From assembly GCF_024714475.1 (NCBI RefSeq), contig NZ_JAMZMI010000003.1:610568-674567 (forward strand): a DNA stretch of 64,000 nucleotides, written 5' to 3'. Shown piece after piece: positions 1 to 8,161 of this stretch. This DNA comes from Marinoscillum sp. MHG1-6 (GTDB taxonomy: Bacteria; Bacteroidota; Bacteroidia; Cytophagales; Cyclobacteriaceae). A program made the position numbers and the translations under genes. Under the pieces are notes generated by a model. That model did not search any database. It worked only from the letters and a program-made list of their open reading frames with translations, and was not told the origin of the DNA. Position 1 is the stretch's first letter. The number at the start of each line of letters is the position of its first letter.

Positions 1-416
1 AGCTGCTTTTCATCAGACTCCAGACATGGCATGTGAATGTCTTCAGGAAAAAATATGGTGAACATCCCTGACTTGACCCTAATGGTATAGTCATAGTGAT
101 CAAAATGCCATACATCCTTTCCCTCATTATAGCCCGCTATTGATTGTTGATTCTCCAGCACATCAATCCCCATTTTCTCCTCTCCGGAAAAGATATATTG
201 TATATCCGCGTAGCGTTTGTGAGCCTCAACCTTGCAATCAGATTCTGATCTGGTTTCGTACTCCTGAATGGCCACTTTGAGATTGTCCCCATCCAGAACG
301 TACTTGCCAGGCTCTAAAGTAGAGAAATCAGTATTTCGCAAGTACTCAAAGCCTTTGGCAAAGCGCTCTCCTAATCCATCATACAAGTGACAGTTGCTTA
401 TTTTATCAATGATCAT
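1..416 (-). CDS. YhcH/YjgK/YiaL family protein (partial, cut by window edge)
   Basis: An open frame of 138 codons runs from ATG at 416 down to the window edge without a stop, so the C-terminus is missing. The translation has the look of the YhcH/YjgK/YiaL (DUF386, NanQ-like) cupin family: an N-terminal 'FEYLRNTDFSTLEPGKY' segment, then 'AHKRYADIQYIFSGEE', then 'FFPEDIHMPC' near the cut. The last two carry the family's HxxxDxQ-like and P-x-D-x-H-x-P signatures. Members are small metal-dependent cupins linked to sugar or sialic-acid anomer use. The physiological substrate here cannot be told. It is divergent from the next gene. Confidence 0.8.
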   Translation of the reverse strand, partial: MIIDKISNCHLYDGLGERFAKGFEYLRNTDFSTLEPGKYVLDGDNLKVAIQEYETRSESDCKVEAHKRYADIQYIFSGEEKMGIDVLENQQSIAGYNEGKDVWHFDHYDYTIRVKSGMFTIFFPEDIHMPCLESDEKQ

Positions 417-577
417 TTTGGTATTTGTTTTTCCCGAATTTAGGTTGAAATAGGGCATTTAGAAATATTTTCTGCTGCCTATATATGATTTTTACTAAGA
501 GAATTTTTTCATTATATTCACCATAGCGTCCCCAACCGCTAGCTATATACAACGTTTGACAACTAAACGAAACGCTA

Positions 578-1147
578 GTGAATGCTCAAACCCTTCAGTT
601 AAGTCGTGAAGCGACTGATTTCCTTAGTGATAATGGCTATTCCTTAAAGGCTAAGGATAAGATCATAAGCTTTACAAAAAACCGGGACTTCACCTGGTTA
701 ATTCTGCTGGCGGGGTTTCTTGGGCTTGTTGGATTCGTCCTTAATATCCGAAGCTTTGCAACTGGTATTGCGATCTGTGTGGTGCTTGCGATCATTACTA
801 CGGCCATCATCCTTTACGCACGACGCAAACCTTTCTTCGTTTTAGATTACAACAAGGGTACAGCCATGTACAAGTACTCTAGCAAAGAAATATTTGATCT
901 GACAGAAAATGTTTCAGGAATTGTCACCCAGTCCACCTTTGCCGGTGAATATGCAAGTGCAATGAAAGAAACCACCGAAGAATATGACATCTCTATCCAT
1001 TTTCGGATGGGGGATGAACAATTGATTGGGTTCCGGTTTAAAGGGGATTACGAGGAACCTAAACAAGTCAAAGAAATCGTCGACCAAATAAAACAAGCTT
1101 TAACAGCGCTAAAGGAGGTCAAAAAGGCCAAACCAATAAGTGCTTAA
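578..1147 (+). CDS. hypothetical two-helix membrane protein
   Basis: 189 aa, starting at GTG 578 with no clear ribosome binding site. I do not recognise the family. Two adjacent hydrophobic segments (about residues 38-58 and 63-82) form a membrane hairpin. A soluble C-terminal domain of about 100 residues follows, rich in beta-prone and charged stretches ('FFVLDYNKGTAMYKYSS', then 'DISIHFRMGDEQLIGFRF'), somewhat like bacterial PH-type membrane-associated domains. It precedes the cytochrome c gene by 60 bases and may be cotranscribed with it, but nothing ties the two functionally. The start codon is the least certain part; no ATG lies nearby in frame. Confidence 0.6.
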   Translation: MNAQTLQLSREATDFLSDNGYSLKAKDKIISFTKNRDFTWLILLAGFLGLVGFVLNIRSFATGIAICVVLAIITTAIILYARRKPFFVLDYNKGTAMYKYSSKEIFDLTENVSGIVTQSTFAGEYASAMKETTEEYDISIHFRMGDEQLIGFRFKGDYEEPKQVKEIVDQIKQALTALKEVKKAKPISA

Positions 1148-1207
1148 AATTTTAGTTCACAGACCCCTATTCGCCTTACCGCTCTAATAAAAACGCCTAA
1201 TTATTAC

Positions 1208-2194
1208 ATGAAATCTTTTTTCAAAATCATTGCCTACCTCCTGCTTACCATACTGGTAATTGCAGGAGGCCTTATCCTCTATGTAAAAACAATGCTTCCT
1301 GATGTGGGTAAAGCTCCAGACCATAAGATTGAAGTCACCCAGGAGCTGATTGCGCGGGGCAGCTACCTGGCGAACAGCGTTAACGTCTGCATGGATTGTC
1401 ATTCCACACGAGATTGGGGCAAATTCTCAGGCCCCTTAAAACAAGGCACCCTGGGCGTGGGTGGAGAGGTATTCAACCAGGATTTTGGGTTTCCAGGGGA
1501 ATATCACTCTAAGAATATCACACCATTTGCACTGCAGAATTGGACTGATGGTGAGATTTATCGTGCCATTACCTCTGGGGTAAATAAAGACGGAAAACCC
1601 CTTTTCCCAGTCATGCCCTATAAAAAATATGGCCAAATGGCTGATGAAGATGTTTATGCCGTCATCGCTTACATCAGGTCACTTGAACCCATGGAAAGTC
1701 ATCCTAAGAAATCTTCATCGGATTTCCCTATGAACATCATCATCAATACCATACCCTCTCCGGGAAATCCCCAGGAACGTCCGGATAAATCCGATGTACT
1801 AGCTTACGGTGCCTACCTTACGAATGCAGCGGCGTGTGGCGACTGCCATACACCAATGGATAAGGGCAATCCAATTCCCGGGCTCGAGTTCGCCGGCGGT
1901 TTTGAATTTAAGATGCCCCCATTCGGGATAGTGAGATCTGCTAATATCACTCCGCACCCAACCAGTGGAATTGGCAACTGGTCTGAGGAAATGTTCGTGT
2001 TGAGGTTTAAGACATACGCCGACTCTTCATATGTCCCTCACGAAGTATCTGAAAGTCAGTTCCAAACGGTAATGCCGTGGATGATGTATTCGACCATGGA
2101 AGAAGAAGACCTAAAGGCAATTTTTGCTTATTTAAAAACTTTGAAACCGATCGAAAACAAGGTTAGGATCTTCACTTCTCAAAAAGACCTATAA
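1208..2194 (+). CDS. dihaem c-type cytochrome
   Basis: 328 aa. An N-terminal hydrophobic helix (residues 5-27) anchors or exports the protein. Two CxxCH haem-attachment motifs follow: C61-M-D-C64-H65 and C210-G-D-C213-H214. Each half ends in a probable distal Met region ('FPVMPYKKYG' and 'TVMPWMMY'), so this is two fused class-I cytochrome c domains. The pattern matches the alcohol-dehydrogenase/gluconate-dehydrogenase cytochrome c subunit type, which passes electrons in the periplasm. No dehydrogenase gene adjoins it, so the electron donor is unknown. A clear hairpin terminator follows the stop. Confidence 0.85.
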   Translation: MKSFFKIIAYLLLTILVIAGGLILYVKTMLPDVGKAPDHKIEVTQELIARGSYLANSVNVCMDCHSTRDWGKFSGPLKQGTLGVGGEVFNQDFGFPGEYHSKNITPFALQNWTDGEIYRAITSGVNKDGKPLFPVMPYKKYGQMADEDVYAVIAYIRSLEPMESHPKKSSSDFPMNIIINTIPSPGNPQERPDKSDVLAYGAYLTNAAACGDCHTPMDKGNPIPGLEFAGGFEFKMPPFGIVRSANITPHPTSGIGNWSEEMFVLRFKTYADSSYVPHEVSESQFQTVMPWMMYSTMEEEDLKAIFAYLKTLKPIENKVRIFTSQKDL

Positions 2195-2200
2195 ACGGTA

Positions 2201-2235
2201 AAAGGCCGCTTCCACATGAGAATAGCGGCCTTTTT
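2201..2235 (+). terminator. intrinsic terminator after cytochrome c gene
   Basis: Perfect 10-bp stem (arms 2201-2210 and 2224-2233, AAAGGCCGCT/AGCGGCCTTT) with a 13-nt loop, running into a T run. The A-rich start of the stem means it may also stop transcription of the converging sulfur operon on the minus strand. Confidence 0.85.
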
Positions 2236-2291
2236 ACACCATTAATCATCAACCTATCTATAAGACCCTCAAGGAGTTAAAATAGATGGAA

Positions 2292-2891
2292 TCATTCTTT
2301 TTTATCTTTCAGGACAGAGGTAATCTTGTTCAGCTCTTTCACCTTGGAGTTAAAGTCACCGGTCAGCTTATCCCTGATTGATTTAAGGTTAGCAAGCAGT
2401 TCATTCGTTTCCTCCGGCAAGGTTTCTTCAAGGATTTCTCTGAATCGCTTCGCGAAGGTCGGCGATTTCCCATTAGTACTGATACCTATCTTGAGATCTC
2501 CTTTTTTAACAGTAGAGCCCAGATAGAAATCGCATAAATCCGGGGTGTCCGCCACATTGACTAGTAAATGCCTTTCTTCTGCCAGCTGTTTTATTTTCTT
2601 GTGTAGCTCCGGTTGGTCCGTTGCCAAAATGGCTAAATCTACCCTTTTGAGGTCTTTCTTTTTGAACTTCCTTTCCTTGAGGCGTATGCCAGCATGCTTG
2701 TCTGCGAGCTCTATTATCTCCGAACGAATTTCAGGAGCAACAATCTTCACTTTTACGTTAGGGTCATTCTTCAGCAACGCCTCTAATTTCTCAAGACCAA
2801 CATTCCCTCCTCCCACGACCAAGGTCTGGATTTGATCCAGTTTGACGAAAATGGGAAATAGAGGATTACCTTGTGAAACCTGATCTGACAT
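2292..2891 (-). CDS. precorrin-2 dehydrogenase / sirohydrochlorin ferrochelatase
   Basis: 199 aa if started at the ATG at 2891. The frame stays open upstream, but that start would overlap cobA; the chosen start lies 4 nt after the cobA stop. It resembles the N-terminal half of CysG, yeast Met8p and SirC: 'PLFPIFVKLDQIQTLVVGGGNVGLEKLEAL' contains the GGGxVGxxK NAD-binding fold. Further on, 'GISTNGKSPTFAKRFREILEE' is the dimerisation and ferrochelation region. The enzyme oxidises precorrin-2 with NAD+ and inserts iron to give siroheme. It is the last gene of the riboswitch-led sulfur operon and makes the cofactor for the sulfite reductase two genes upstream. Confidence 0.88.
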   Translation of the reverse strand: MSDQVSQGNPLFPIFVKLDQIQTLVVGGGNVGLEKLEALLKNDPNVKVKIVAPEIRSEIIELADKHAGIRLKERKFKKKDLKRVDLAILATDQPELHKKIKQLAEERHLLVNVADTPDLCDFYLGSTVKKGDLKIGISTNGKSPTFAKRFREILEETLPEETNELLANLKSIRDKLTGDFNSKVKELNKITSVLKDKKE

Positions 2892-2895
2892 ATTT

Positions 2896-3639
2896 CTATT
2901 CTTTGTAAGACTGAACCGCATGCGCATGCGCAGCACCATGCCCGAAAATCAGCAATATCGGCGGCTCGGGCTGCTTTTCATTAAACAACCCAACAATCGT
3001 ATCAACTGTTCCTTTGAAATAGCTTCCGGTCTCTAATGATCCATTGGAAATAACTGCAACAGGAAGGTCACCACGCCCGGCCTTTTGATATTCTGCAACT
3101 ATGAGGTCCAACTTCCTGGAGCCCATAAAGAATACCGTAGATGGAGAATTTTTGGCAGCATTCACCACCTCTTCACTCAAACCTCCTTCAGCTGTGGTAG
3201 CCGTAACTGCCGTAAAGCTTTGATTGATTCCCCTGGAAGTAAGAGGGATACCGTAATAACCGGGAAGCATGATACTGCTAATTCCAATCACCACTGATCC
3301 CGTAATACCGTATTGCTCCGCATAAGCGATCTCCTCCAGTCCCCTGGCAAAAACAAACGGATCGCCTCCTTTAAGCCTGACAATATGTTGCCCGTCACCT
3401 TTAAGGGCATGCTCAACAATCAGCTCATTGATCTCCTTTTGGGTGACGCTATACTTACCCGCACGCTTTCCCACAAAAATCAACTCTGCGCCCTGTGCAT
3501 GCTCCAACATGTCAGGATGCACTAATGCGTCATAGAGCACTACATCTGCGGCCTTGAGGGCTTTCACACCTTTCAGTGTAATCAATTCCGGGTCGCCAGG
3601 CCCAGCTCCTACCAATGTCAACCGAGCCTTTTCTGCCAT
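2896..3639 (-). CDS. cobA: uroporphyrinogen-III C-methyltransferase
   Basis: 247 aa, full length for a stand-alone SUMT. The N-terminal 'LVGAGPGDPELITLKGVKAL' motif and the internal 'VRLKGGDPFVFARGLEE' motif are the two signatures of the tetrapyrrole methylase family. The enzyme transfers two methyl groups from S-adenosylmethionine to uroporphyrinogen III to form precorrin-2, the substrate of the next gene. It lies 5 nt after the sulfite reductase stop. A SAM-using enzyme under a SAM riboswitch fits well, although the main target is probably the sulfur genes upstream. Confidence 0.92.
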   Translation of the reverse strand: MAEKARLTLVGAGPGDPELITLKGVKALKAADVVLYDALVHPDMLEHAQGAELIFVGKRAGKYSVTQKEINELIVEHALKGDGQHIVRLKGGDPFVFARGLEEIAYAEQYGITGSVVIGISSIMLPGYYGIPLTSRGINQSFTAVTATTAEGGLSEEVVNAAKNSPSTVFFMGSRKLDLIVAEYQKAGRGDLPVAVISNGSLETGSYFKGTVDTIVGLFNEKQPEPPILLIFGHGAAHAHAVQSYKE

Positions 3640-3644
3640 CTTTA

Positions 3645-5768
3645 TTATGCCTTATAGAAATTGCTGATCACGAGCTTATCCTCGGATTCTGCATTTCTAA
3701 AATCGACAATTTTCGAACAAATTGCTTTGGCTTGTTTAAGATATGCTTCCGCAAACTCTTTTGTTGGCTCATTTTTATTGATCTGAAGCACGATGTTAGA
3801 GAACGCATCATCCAGTTGAATTAATCCTTCAGCCTGAATTTTCTTTTCAAAGTCTTCAATGATGCCGATGTGGGTATTACACTGGATATCTCTACCCAAC
3901 AACGTCGCTTTAGCTCCAATAACCATCGCATTGTAGGTATAATAGATGGCATTTGCCCAGTTACCATTTTCAAATGCAACCTGTGCAGATTGATATCTGT
4001 CCTGAGCATCACCAAGGATGGTTCCTACAAGGTCCATCATAACTCCGGCACACTCACCAACACCAATTTCAGGGATGAAATCAGCTTCTTTACCCCAATC
4101 CTGAAAATCAGAATCTTTCAAGGTAGTTGTATCCGCCAACGGCTTCAACAACTCATAGAAATACATTTTTCCTTGCTTTCTTACGTAAGCATTAAAGTAA
4201 TCATTATCGTCACTGTTCTGCTCAAAATCATTCAATAACCATCTTACACAATCAAGAATCCTTTTCGTTGGCAGTTTGATCACCTTCTCTGCGATGTAAC
4301 CCTTACCATCAGGATCCACACCACCACCAAGCACTACTTGCTGTGCAGGACATACCTTCTCTCCAACTTTGATACTACTACCGTGGAAACCAATATTTCC
4401 TACCATATGCTGACCACATGAGTTCATACAGCCACTGATCTTGATTTTGATCAAAGATTCATCGATCAGGTGAGGGTATTCCGCCTTGATCATTTTCTCC
4501 AACTCAAGTGAAACCGCAGTACTGTTCGTTACTCCCAGATTACAGGTATCAGTACCGGGACATGCAGTCACATCAGCCAACGTATCAAATCCTGCTTCTG
4601 AGAAATTGATTTTCTTCAACTCCTCATACACCTTCTTCACATTTTCCGGCTGGATGTTTCTGAACAACAATCCCTGATTTACAGTGATACGAATGTCCTC
4701 ATCAGCATATTTATCCACAATATCAGCTAATTGGTTAGCTTTATCCGGCTTGATGTCCCCTAGCGGAATTTTCACCTTCACTGCAAATAACCCTTTTTGC
4801 TTTTGCTCAAATACGTTGGTTCCAGCCCATACGAGGAAGTCCTGGTCTTCTTCACCCTCGAGCAATTTCTCGAAGTTCACGTCACCATTCACCACTTCTT
4901 CTTCTGAAGGCGCCTCAATAGGGAATGAATGATAAGGCAGCGACTTTCTTTCTTCCTCTACCAGATCCATGAAACCATCCAGTCCGAGACCTTTTTTAGG
5001 CTCGATAAGGAACTTCAATCTTGCTTTATGTCTTCTTTCTCTCTCACCGTAACGGTCAAATACACGTAGCGAAGCCTCGATAAAAGGAATCAGTTGATCT
5101 ACCGGAAGGAAATCATAAGCTAGTTGTGCCATGAATGCCTGTGCACCCAATCCACCACCAACTAGTACTTTGAAACCTCTCTGACCATCTTTGACCACAG
5201 GAGTGAATCCAAAGTCATGCATATAGGTAAATGCAATGTCTTCATCATTAGAAGCAAATGCAATCTTGATCTTTCTACCCATGTCCTGACAGATTGGGTT
5301 TCTGAGAAAGTACTGGAAGGTTGCATCCACGTAAGGAACTACGTTGAATGGCTCCCGCGGATCGATACCTGCATAAGGAGAAGCCGTAATATTTCTTACG
5401 GTGTTACCACACGCCTCTCTGGAAGTCAAACCACAGTTCTCCAGCGCCTCATAAACCAGCGGGCTATCTTCCAACTTCACGTAGTGCAACTGTATGTTTT
5501 GACGAGTCGTCAAATGAAGATTGCTGCTTCCGTAATTAACTGAAAGATCCGCCACGACACGCATCTGGTCTGCGGTGATCTTACCGTAAGGAAGTTTTAA
5601 TCTATACATGTGCACACCAAACTGACGCTGGCCGTATACCCCTCTTGTCAGACGAAACGCTTTAAAGCGATCTTCATCCTCCTGTCCCGTCTTGAACTTG
5701 TCAATGCGGGCTTTCAGTTCTTCAACGTCTGCTTGTCCTGCTTTTGTGATTCCTTCTAATGCACTCAT
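3645..5768 (-). CDS. ferredoxin-type sulfite (or nitrite) reductase with C-terminal HEPN domain
   Basis: 707 aa, about 150-200 residues longer than usual plant/cyanobacterial-type siroheme reductases. It has two ferredoxin-like half-domains followed by the siroheme/[4Fe-4S] ligands C403, C409 ('ACPGTDTCN') and C447, C451 ('SGCMNSCGQH'). From about residue 590 a mostly helical tail ('QDRYQSAQVAFENGNWANAI', then 'IGAKATLLGRDI') looks like a HEPN domain. The family reduces sulfite to sulfide or nitrite to ammonia. The neighbouring sulfhydrylase, siroheme genes and SAM riboswitch argue for sulfite. The role of the HEPN-like tail is unknown; it lacks an obvious Rx4-6H RNase motif. Confidence 0.85.
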   Translation of the reverse strand: MSALEGITKAGQADVEELKARIDKFKTGQEDEDRFKAFRLTRGVYGQRQFGVHMYRLKLPYGKITADQMRVVADLSVNYGSSNLHLTTRQNIQLHYVKLEDSPLVYEALENCGLTSREACGNTVRNITASPYAGIDPREPFNVVPYVDATFQYFLRNPICQDMGRKIKIAFASNDEDIAFTYMHDFGFTPVVKDGQRGFKVLVGGGLGAQAFMAQLAYDFLPVDQLIPFIEASLRVFDRYGERERRHKARLKFLIEPKKGLGLDGFMDLVEEERKSLPYHSFPIEAPSEEEVVNGDVNFEKLLEGEEDQDFLVWAGTNVFEQKQKGLFAVKVKIPLGDIKPDKANQLADIVDKYADEDIRITVNQGLLFRNIQPENVKKVYEELKKINFSEAGFDTLADVTACPGTDTCNLGVTNSTAVSLELEKMIKAEYPHLIDESLIKIKISGCMNSCGQHMVGNIGFHGSSIKVGEKVCPAQQVVLGGGVDPDGKGYIAEKVIKLPTKRILDCVRWLLNDFEQNSDDNDYFNAYVRKQGKMYFYELLKPLADTTTLKDSDFQDWGKEADFIPEIGVGECAGVMMDLVGTILGDAQDRYQSAQVAFENGNWANAIYYTYNAMVIGAKATLLGRDIQCNTHIGIIEDFEKKIQAEGLIQLDDAFSNIVLQINKNEPTKEFAEAYLKQAKAICSKIVDFRNAESEDKLVISNFYKA

Positions 5769-5801
5769 TTCTTCAGTGTTTTTTATTCATTGGCCTAAGC
5801 C

Positions 5802-6977
5802 TTACTTAATACTTTTTGTCGCCTCCAACGCCTGATCGATATCTGCGATGATATCATCCACATGTTCCAGACCTACCGCAATGCGCACAAGTCCCGGAAC
5901 GATCCCTACAATTGACCGCTCTTCTTCCGTCAGCTTACTGTGTGTAGTAGAAGCCGGATGTGTTGCGGTTGTTCTGGTATCCCCAAGATTTGGTGTCAGA
6001 CTCAACATCTTAAGGTTATCCAGAAACGCCGCCCCACGCTTTAAACCGCCCTTCACCACAAAGGTAACAATACCTCCTCCAAGCTTCATTTGCTTTTTCG
6101 CAATTGCATGCTGCGGGTGTGATTCTAGGAACGGATATTTCACCTGCTCTAGTTCCGAATGTGACTCTAAATATTGAGCTATTTTCAAGGCATTGTCACA
6201 ATGACGATCCATTCTCACCGCAAGCGTTTCCAGGCTTTTGCTCAGGATCCATGCATTGAACGGAGACATACTTGGCCCCGTATGTCTGGCAAAAAACCGA
6301 ACCTCATCGATCAATTCCTTTTTACCCAAAATGGCACCACCAAGGGTCCTACCCTGACCATCAATGAATTTAGTGGCTGAATGGGTAACAATATGCGCCC
6401 CAAAGTCAGCGGGGTTCTGCAGGTATGGCGTAGCAAAACAATTATCCACATTGAGGATCAGGTCATGCTTCTTTGCCAGATTACCGATGAATTCCAAATC
6501 CACCAAGTCCAGCCCCGGATTTGATGGGGTCTCCACGAAAATCATTTTAGTGTTTGACTGGATCAGCGCTTCGCATTTCTCGGGAGCATCCAGATCAAAG
6601 TATGAACAGGTAATCCCCCACTTAGGGAATACCTTGGTAAAAAGCTGATGTGTTGAACCAAAAATAGCTCTTGAAGCCACCACATGATCTCCGGACTTCA
6701 AAAGTGCCGCGATGCTTGTAAACATTGCAGACATACCCGTAGCCACGGAAATTCCATCCTCCGTATGCTCCATCTCACACAGCTTGGCAATAAATTCATC
6801 TGTGTTAGGATTGGAGTAGCGAGAATAGATGTTACCCGGAATCTCATCATTGAACATCGCCCTGGCCTCTTCAGCGTTTTCGAAGGTGAAGCTGCTGGTA
6901 AGGTACACCGGTACTGAATGCTCTCTCTGAGAGGCATTGTCTACCTGGGTTCGTATGGCTTTAGTTTCAAAATTCAT
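5802..6977 (-). CDS. metZ: O-succinyl/acetylhomoserine sulfhydrylase (PLP-dependent trans-sulfuration enzyme)
   Basis: 391 aa, typical of the Cys/Met metabolism PLP family. Seen in the sequence: 'YSRYSNPNTDEF' (substrate/phosphate loop), 'TGMSAMFTS', 'VETPSNPGLDLVD', 'VDNCFATPYLQNP' and the PLP lysine K203 in 'HSATKFIDGQGR'. It most resembles MetZ-type enzymes that put sulfide directly onto activated homoserine to give homocysteine. Cystathionine gamma-synthase activity cannot be excluded from sequence alone. It is the first gene of the operon, just downstream of the SAM-I riboswitch and 33 nt before the sulfite reductase that would supply its sulfide. Confidence 0.87.
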   Translation of the reverse strand: MNFETKAIRTQVDNASQREHSVPVYLTSSFTFENAEEARAMFNDEIPGNIYSRYSNPNTDEFIAKLCEMEHTEDGISVATGMSAMFTSIAALLKSGDHVVASRAIFGSTHQLFTKVFPKWGITCSYFDLDAPEKCEALIQSNTKMIFVETPSNPGLDLVDLEFIGNLAKKHDLILNVDNCFATPYLQNPADFGAHIVTHSATKFIDGQGRTLGGAILGKKELIDEVRFFARHTGPSMSPFNAWILSKSLETLAVRMDRHCDNALKIAQYLESHSELEQVKYPFLESHPQHAIAKKQMKLGGGIVTFVVKGGLKRGAAFLDNLKMLSLTPNLGDTRTTATHPASTTHSKLTEEERSIVGIVPGLVRIAVGLEHVDDIIADIDQALEATKSIK

Positions 6978-7102
6978 ATTGAGTCAATCCGGTGGAAAAA
7001 TTTCAACAAATGCAAAATGGGTTTAATTCACACCCTTTTGAGGTGTTAATTGTGACTTTGCCTGAAGCAATTATGCCTGAAATTTGATTCCTTGTTTTCA
7101 TA

Positions 7103-7238
7103 ATTAATTCATATTCTCCCTCCCGATAACTATCGGGATTCGGGATCAGGATTTAGCACCGCAATTCCGAATAGGACTTCGGAACAGGTTGCTAGCGCTT
7201 CACAGAGCCTGTCTCTCCGCGCTTCTTTATAAATCAAT
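7103..7238 (-). promoter_or_regulatory. SAM-I (S-box) riboswitch
   Basis: Read on the minus strand, the S-box pieces occur in order: the P1 5' arm (7228-7238), an 'AGAAGCGCGGAGAGACAGG' block, 'GCGCTAGCAACC', a P3 hairpin (TTCCGAA/TTCGGAA), 'GGTGCTAAATCC', and a P4 hairpin with arms ATCCCGAT/ATCGGGA. The P1 3' arm lies at 7103-7113. P1 pairs over 11 bp, including two G-U pairs, and P2 pairs AGCGC with GCGCT. It stands about 125 nt before the metZ start. A further hairpin nearer the start (about 7021-7046) has no strong T run, so control may act on translation or elongation. In this class, bound SAM lowers expression. Confidence 0.88.
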
Positions 7239-7479
7239 CAACTTCTTGAATGAGGGTGCAAAGGTGAGCGATATGCCCGAAACATCAAAATTTTCTCGTA
7301 AGAGAATGGGTTTATCGGCTTATTTTGTTTGGAAAGGGGGCTTAAAAAATTGAGTTGTTCGAGTTATGCTCCCAACTGACGCGGAAGTTACTTCTGTGAC
7401 AGACAATACTAGAACAGATCAGAAAGCCCGGATGTAGCATCGGAGATGGAGGGGGAAACAAAACCATCAGCAAAAAATG
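7239..7479. other. intergenic spacer upstream of the SAM riboswitch
   Basis: No coding frame, tRNA or clear repeat seen. It should contain the promoter of the sulfur operon on the minus strand and the 3' end of the toxin-locus transcript, but I cannot place either with confidence. Confidence 0.4.
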
Positions 7480-8154
7480 TTATTCACTCTGAATATCTTC
7501 TCTTTTCAACCAACCTTCAATTAATTTTTTGCCGTAATAACGGATTTTAACCCAACTTTCGTCTCCACTTAAGACTTCCACCTTATCACCCTCTACCAAA
7601 TACATCCTAGTTGGCTTGTTCGGCTCTGAATATATGGTGGATTTTAGTTTTGAAACTTTCCAGAAACTAATATCCAAAAATTCTTCGATGTAATTTCTGT
7701 TATCAGATTTACCTACCCTTATCAAAGATTCCAAAAGACTTTTAGGGAGAGATCTAACTCTGGTATAATAAAAAAGATTAGTATTCTCCAGTTCCATAAT
7801 GTAAACTTTATCCGTAGCCTCATCAACTTCGAAATAAAACCTATAGTCAATTCCAAAATAGAAACTGTGTTCATCGGGGGAACCTTCATTCAAAATTTCC
7901 TTATCTAGTCGAGGATCCAAGTTCAAATTGGCTTCATCGATGAAGCCAAATGTGTTAATCTCTACAATAGGATCGTTATCGTAATTGGAGTTTAAAAAAG
8001 TCACATGTTTATTATTCCTCGTGAATACTTCAAAAAGAGTTGTATCCTCTTCATTCTTAAAAATTCCACAAACTTGATCAACCGAATATGTTTGTGCTTC
8101 TACTTGATATTGTAAAAGAAAAAATATCAAAGTTAATAGTGGGCTATATCCCAT
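7480..8154 (-). CDS. exported protein with C-terminal SH3-like domain; candidate immunity protein of the orphan GH19 module
   Basis: About 224 aa from the ATG at 8154. The frame is open a little further upstream, but this start lies 7 nt after the stop of the GH19 gene. A signal peptide is seen ('MGYSPLLTLIFFLLQ' to '...VEAQ'). The middle is acidic and unrecognised. The C-terminus ('VEGDKVEVLSGDESWVKIRY', then 'GWLKREDI') resembles a bacterial SH3 (SH3b) domain. Its position directly behind a GH19-type module, with an export signal, is what one expects for a periplasmic immunity protein against a wall-degrading toxin. That role is inference; an accessory cell-wall-binding protein is the alternative. 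Confidence 0.6.
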   Translation of the reverse strand: MGYSPLLTLIFFLLQYQVEAQTYSVDQVCGIFKNEEDTTLFEVFTRNNKHVTFLNSNYDNDPIVEINTFGFIDEANLNLDPRLDKEILNEGSPDEHSFYFGIDYRFYFEVDEATDKVYIMELENTNLFYYTRVRSLPKSLLESLIRVGKSDNRNYIEEFLDISFWKVSKLKSTIYSEPNKPTRMYLVEGDKVEVLSGDESWVKIRYYGKKLIEGWLKREDIQSE

Positions 8155-8161
8155 CTCTAAA

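Noticed and set aside
7112..7150. CCCGATA...TATCGGG palindrome as an independent terminator or repeat
   Set aside because: It fits as the P4 stem of the SAM-I riboswitch, with the S-box core directly adjacent.
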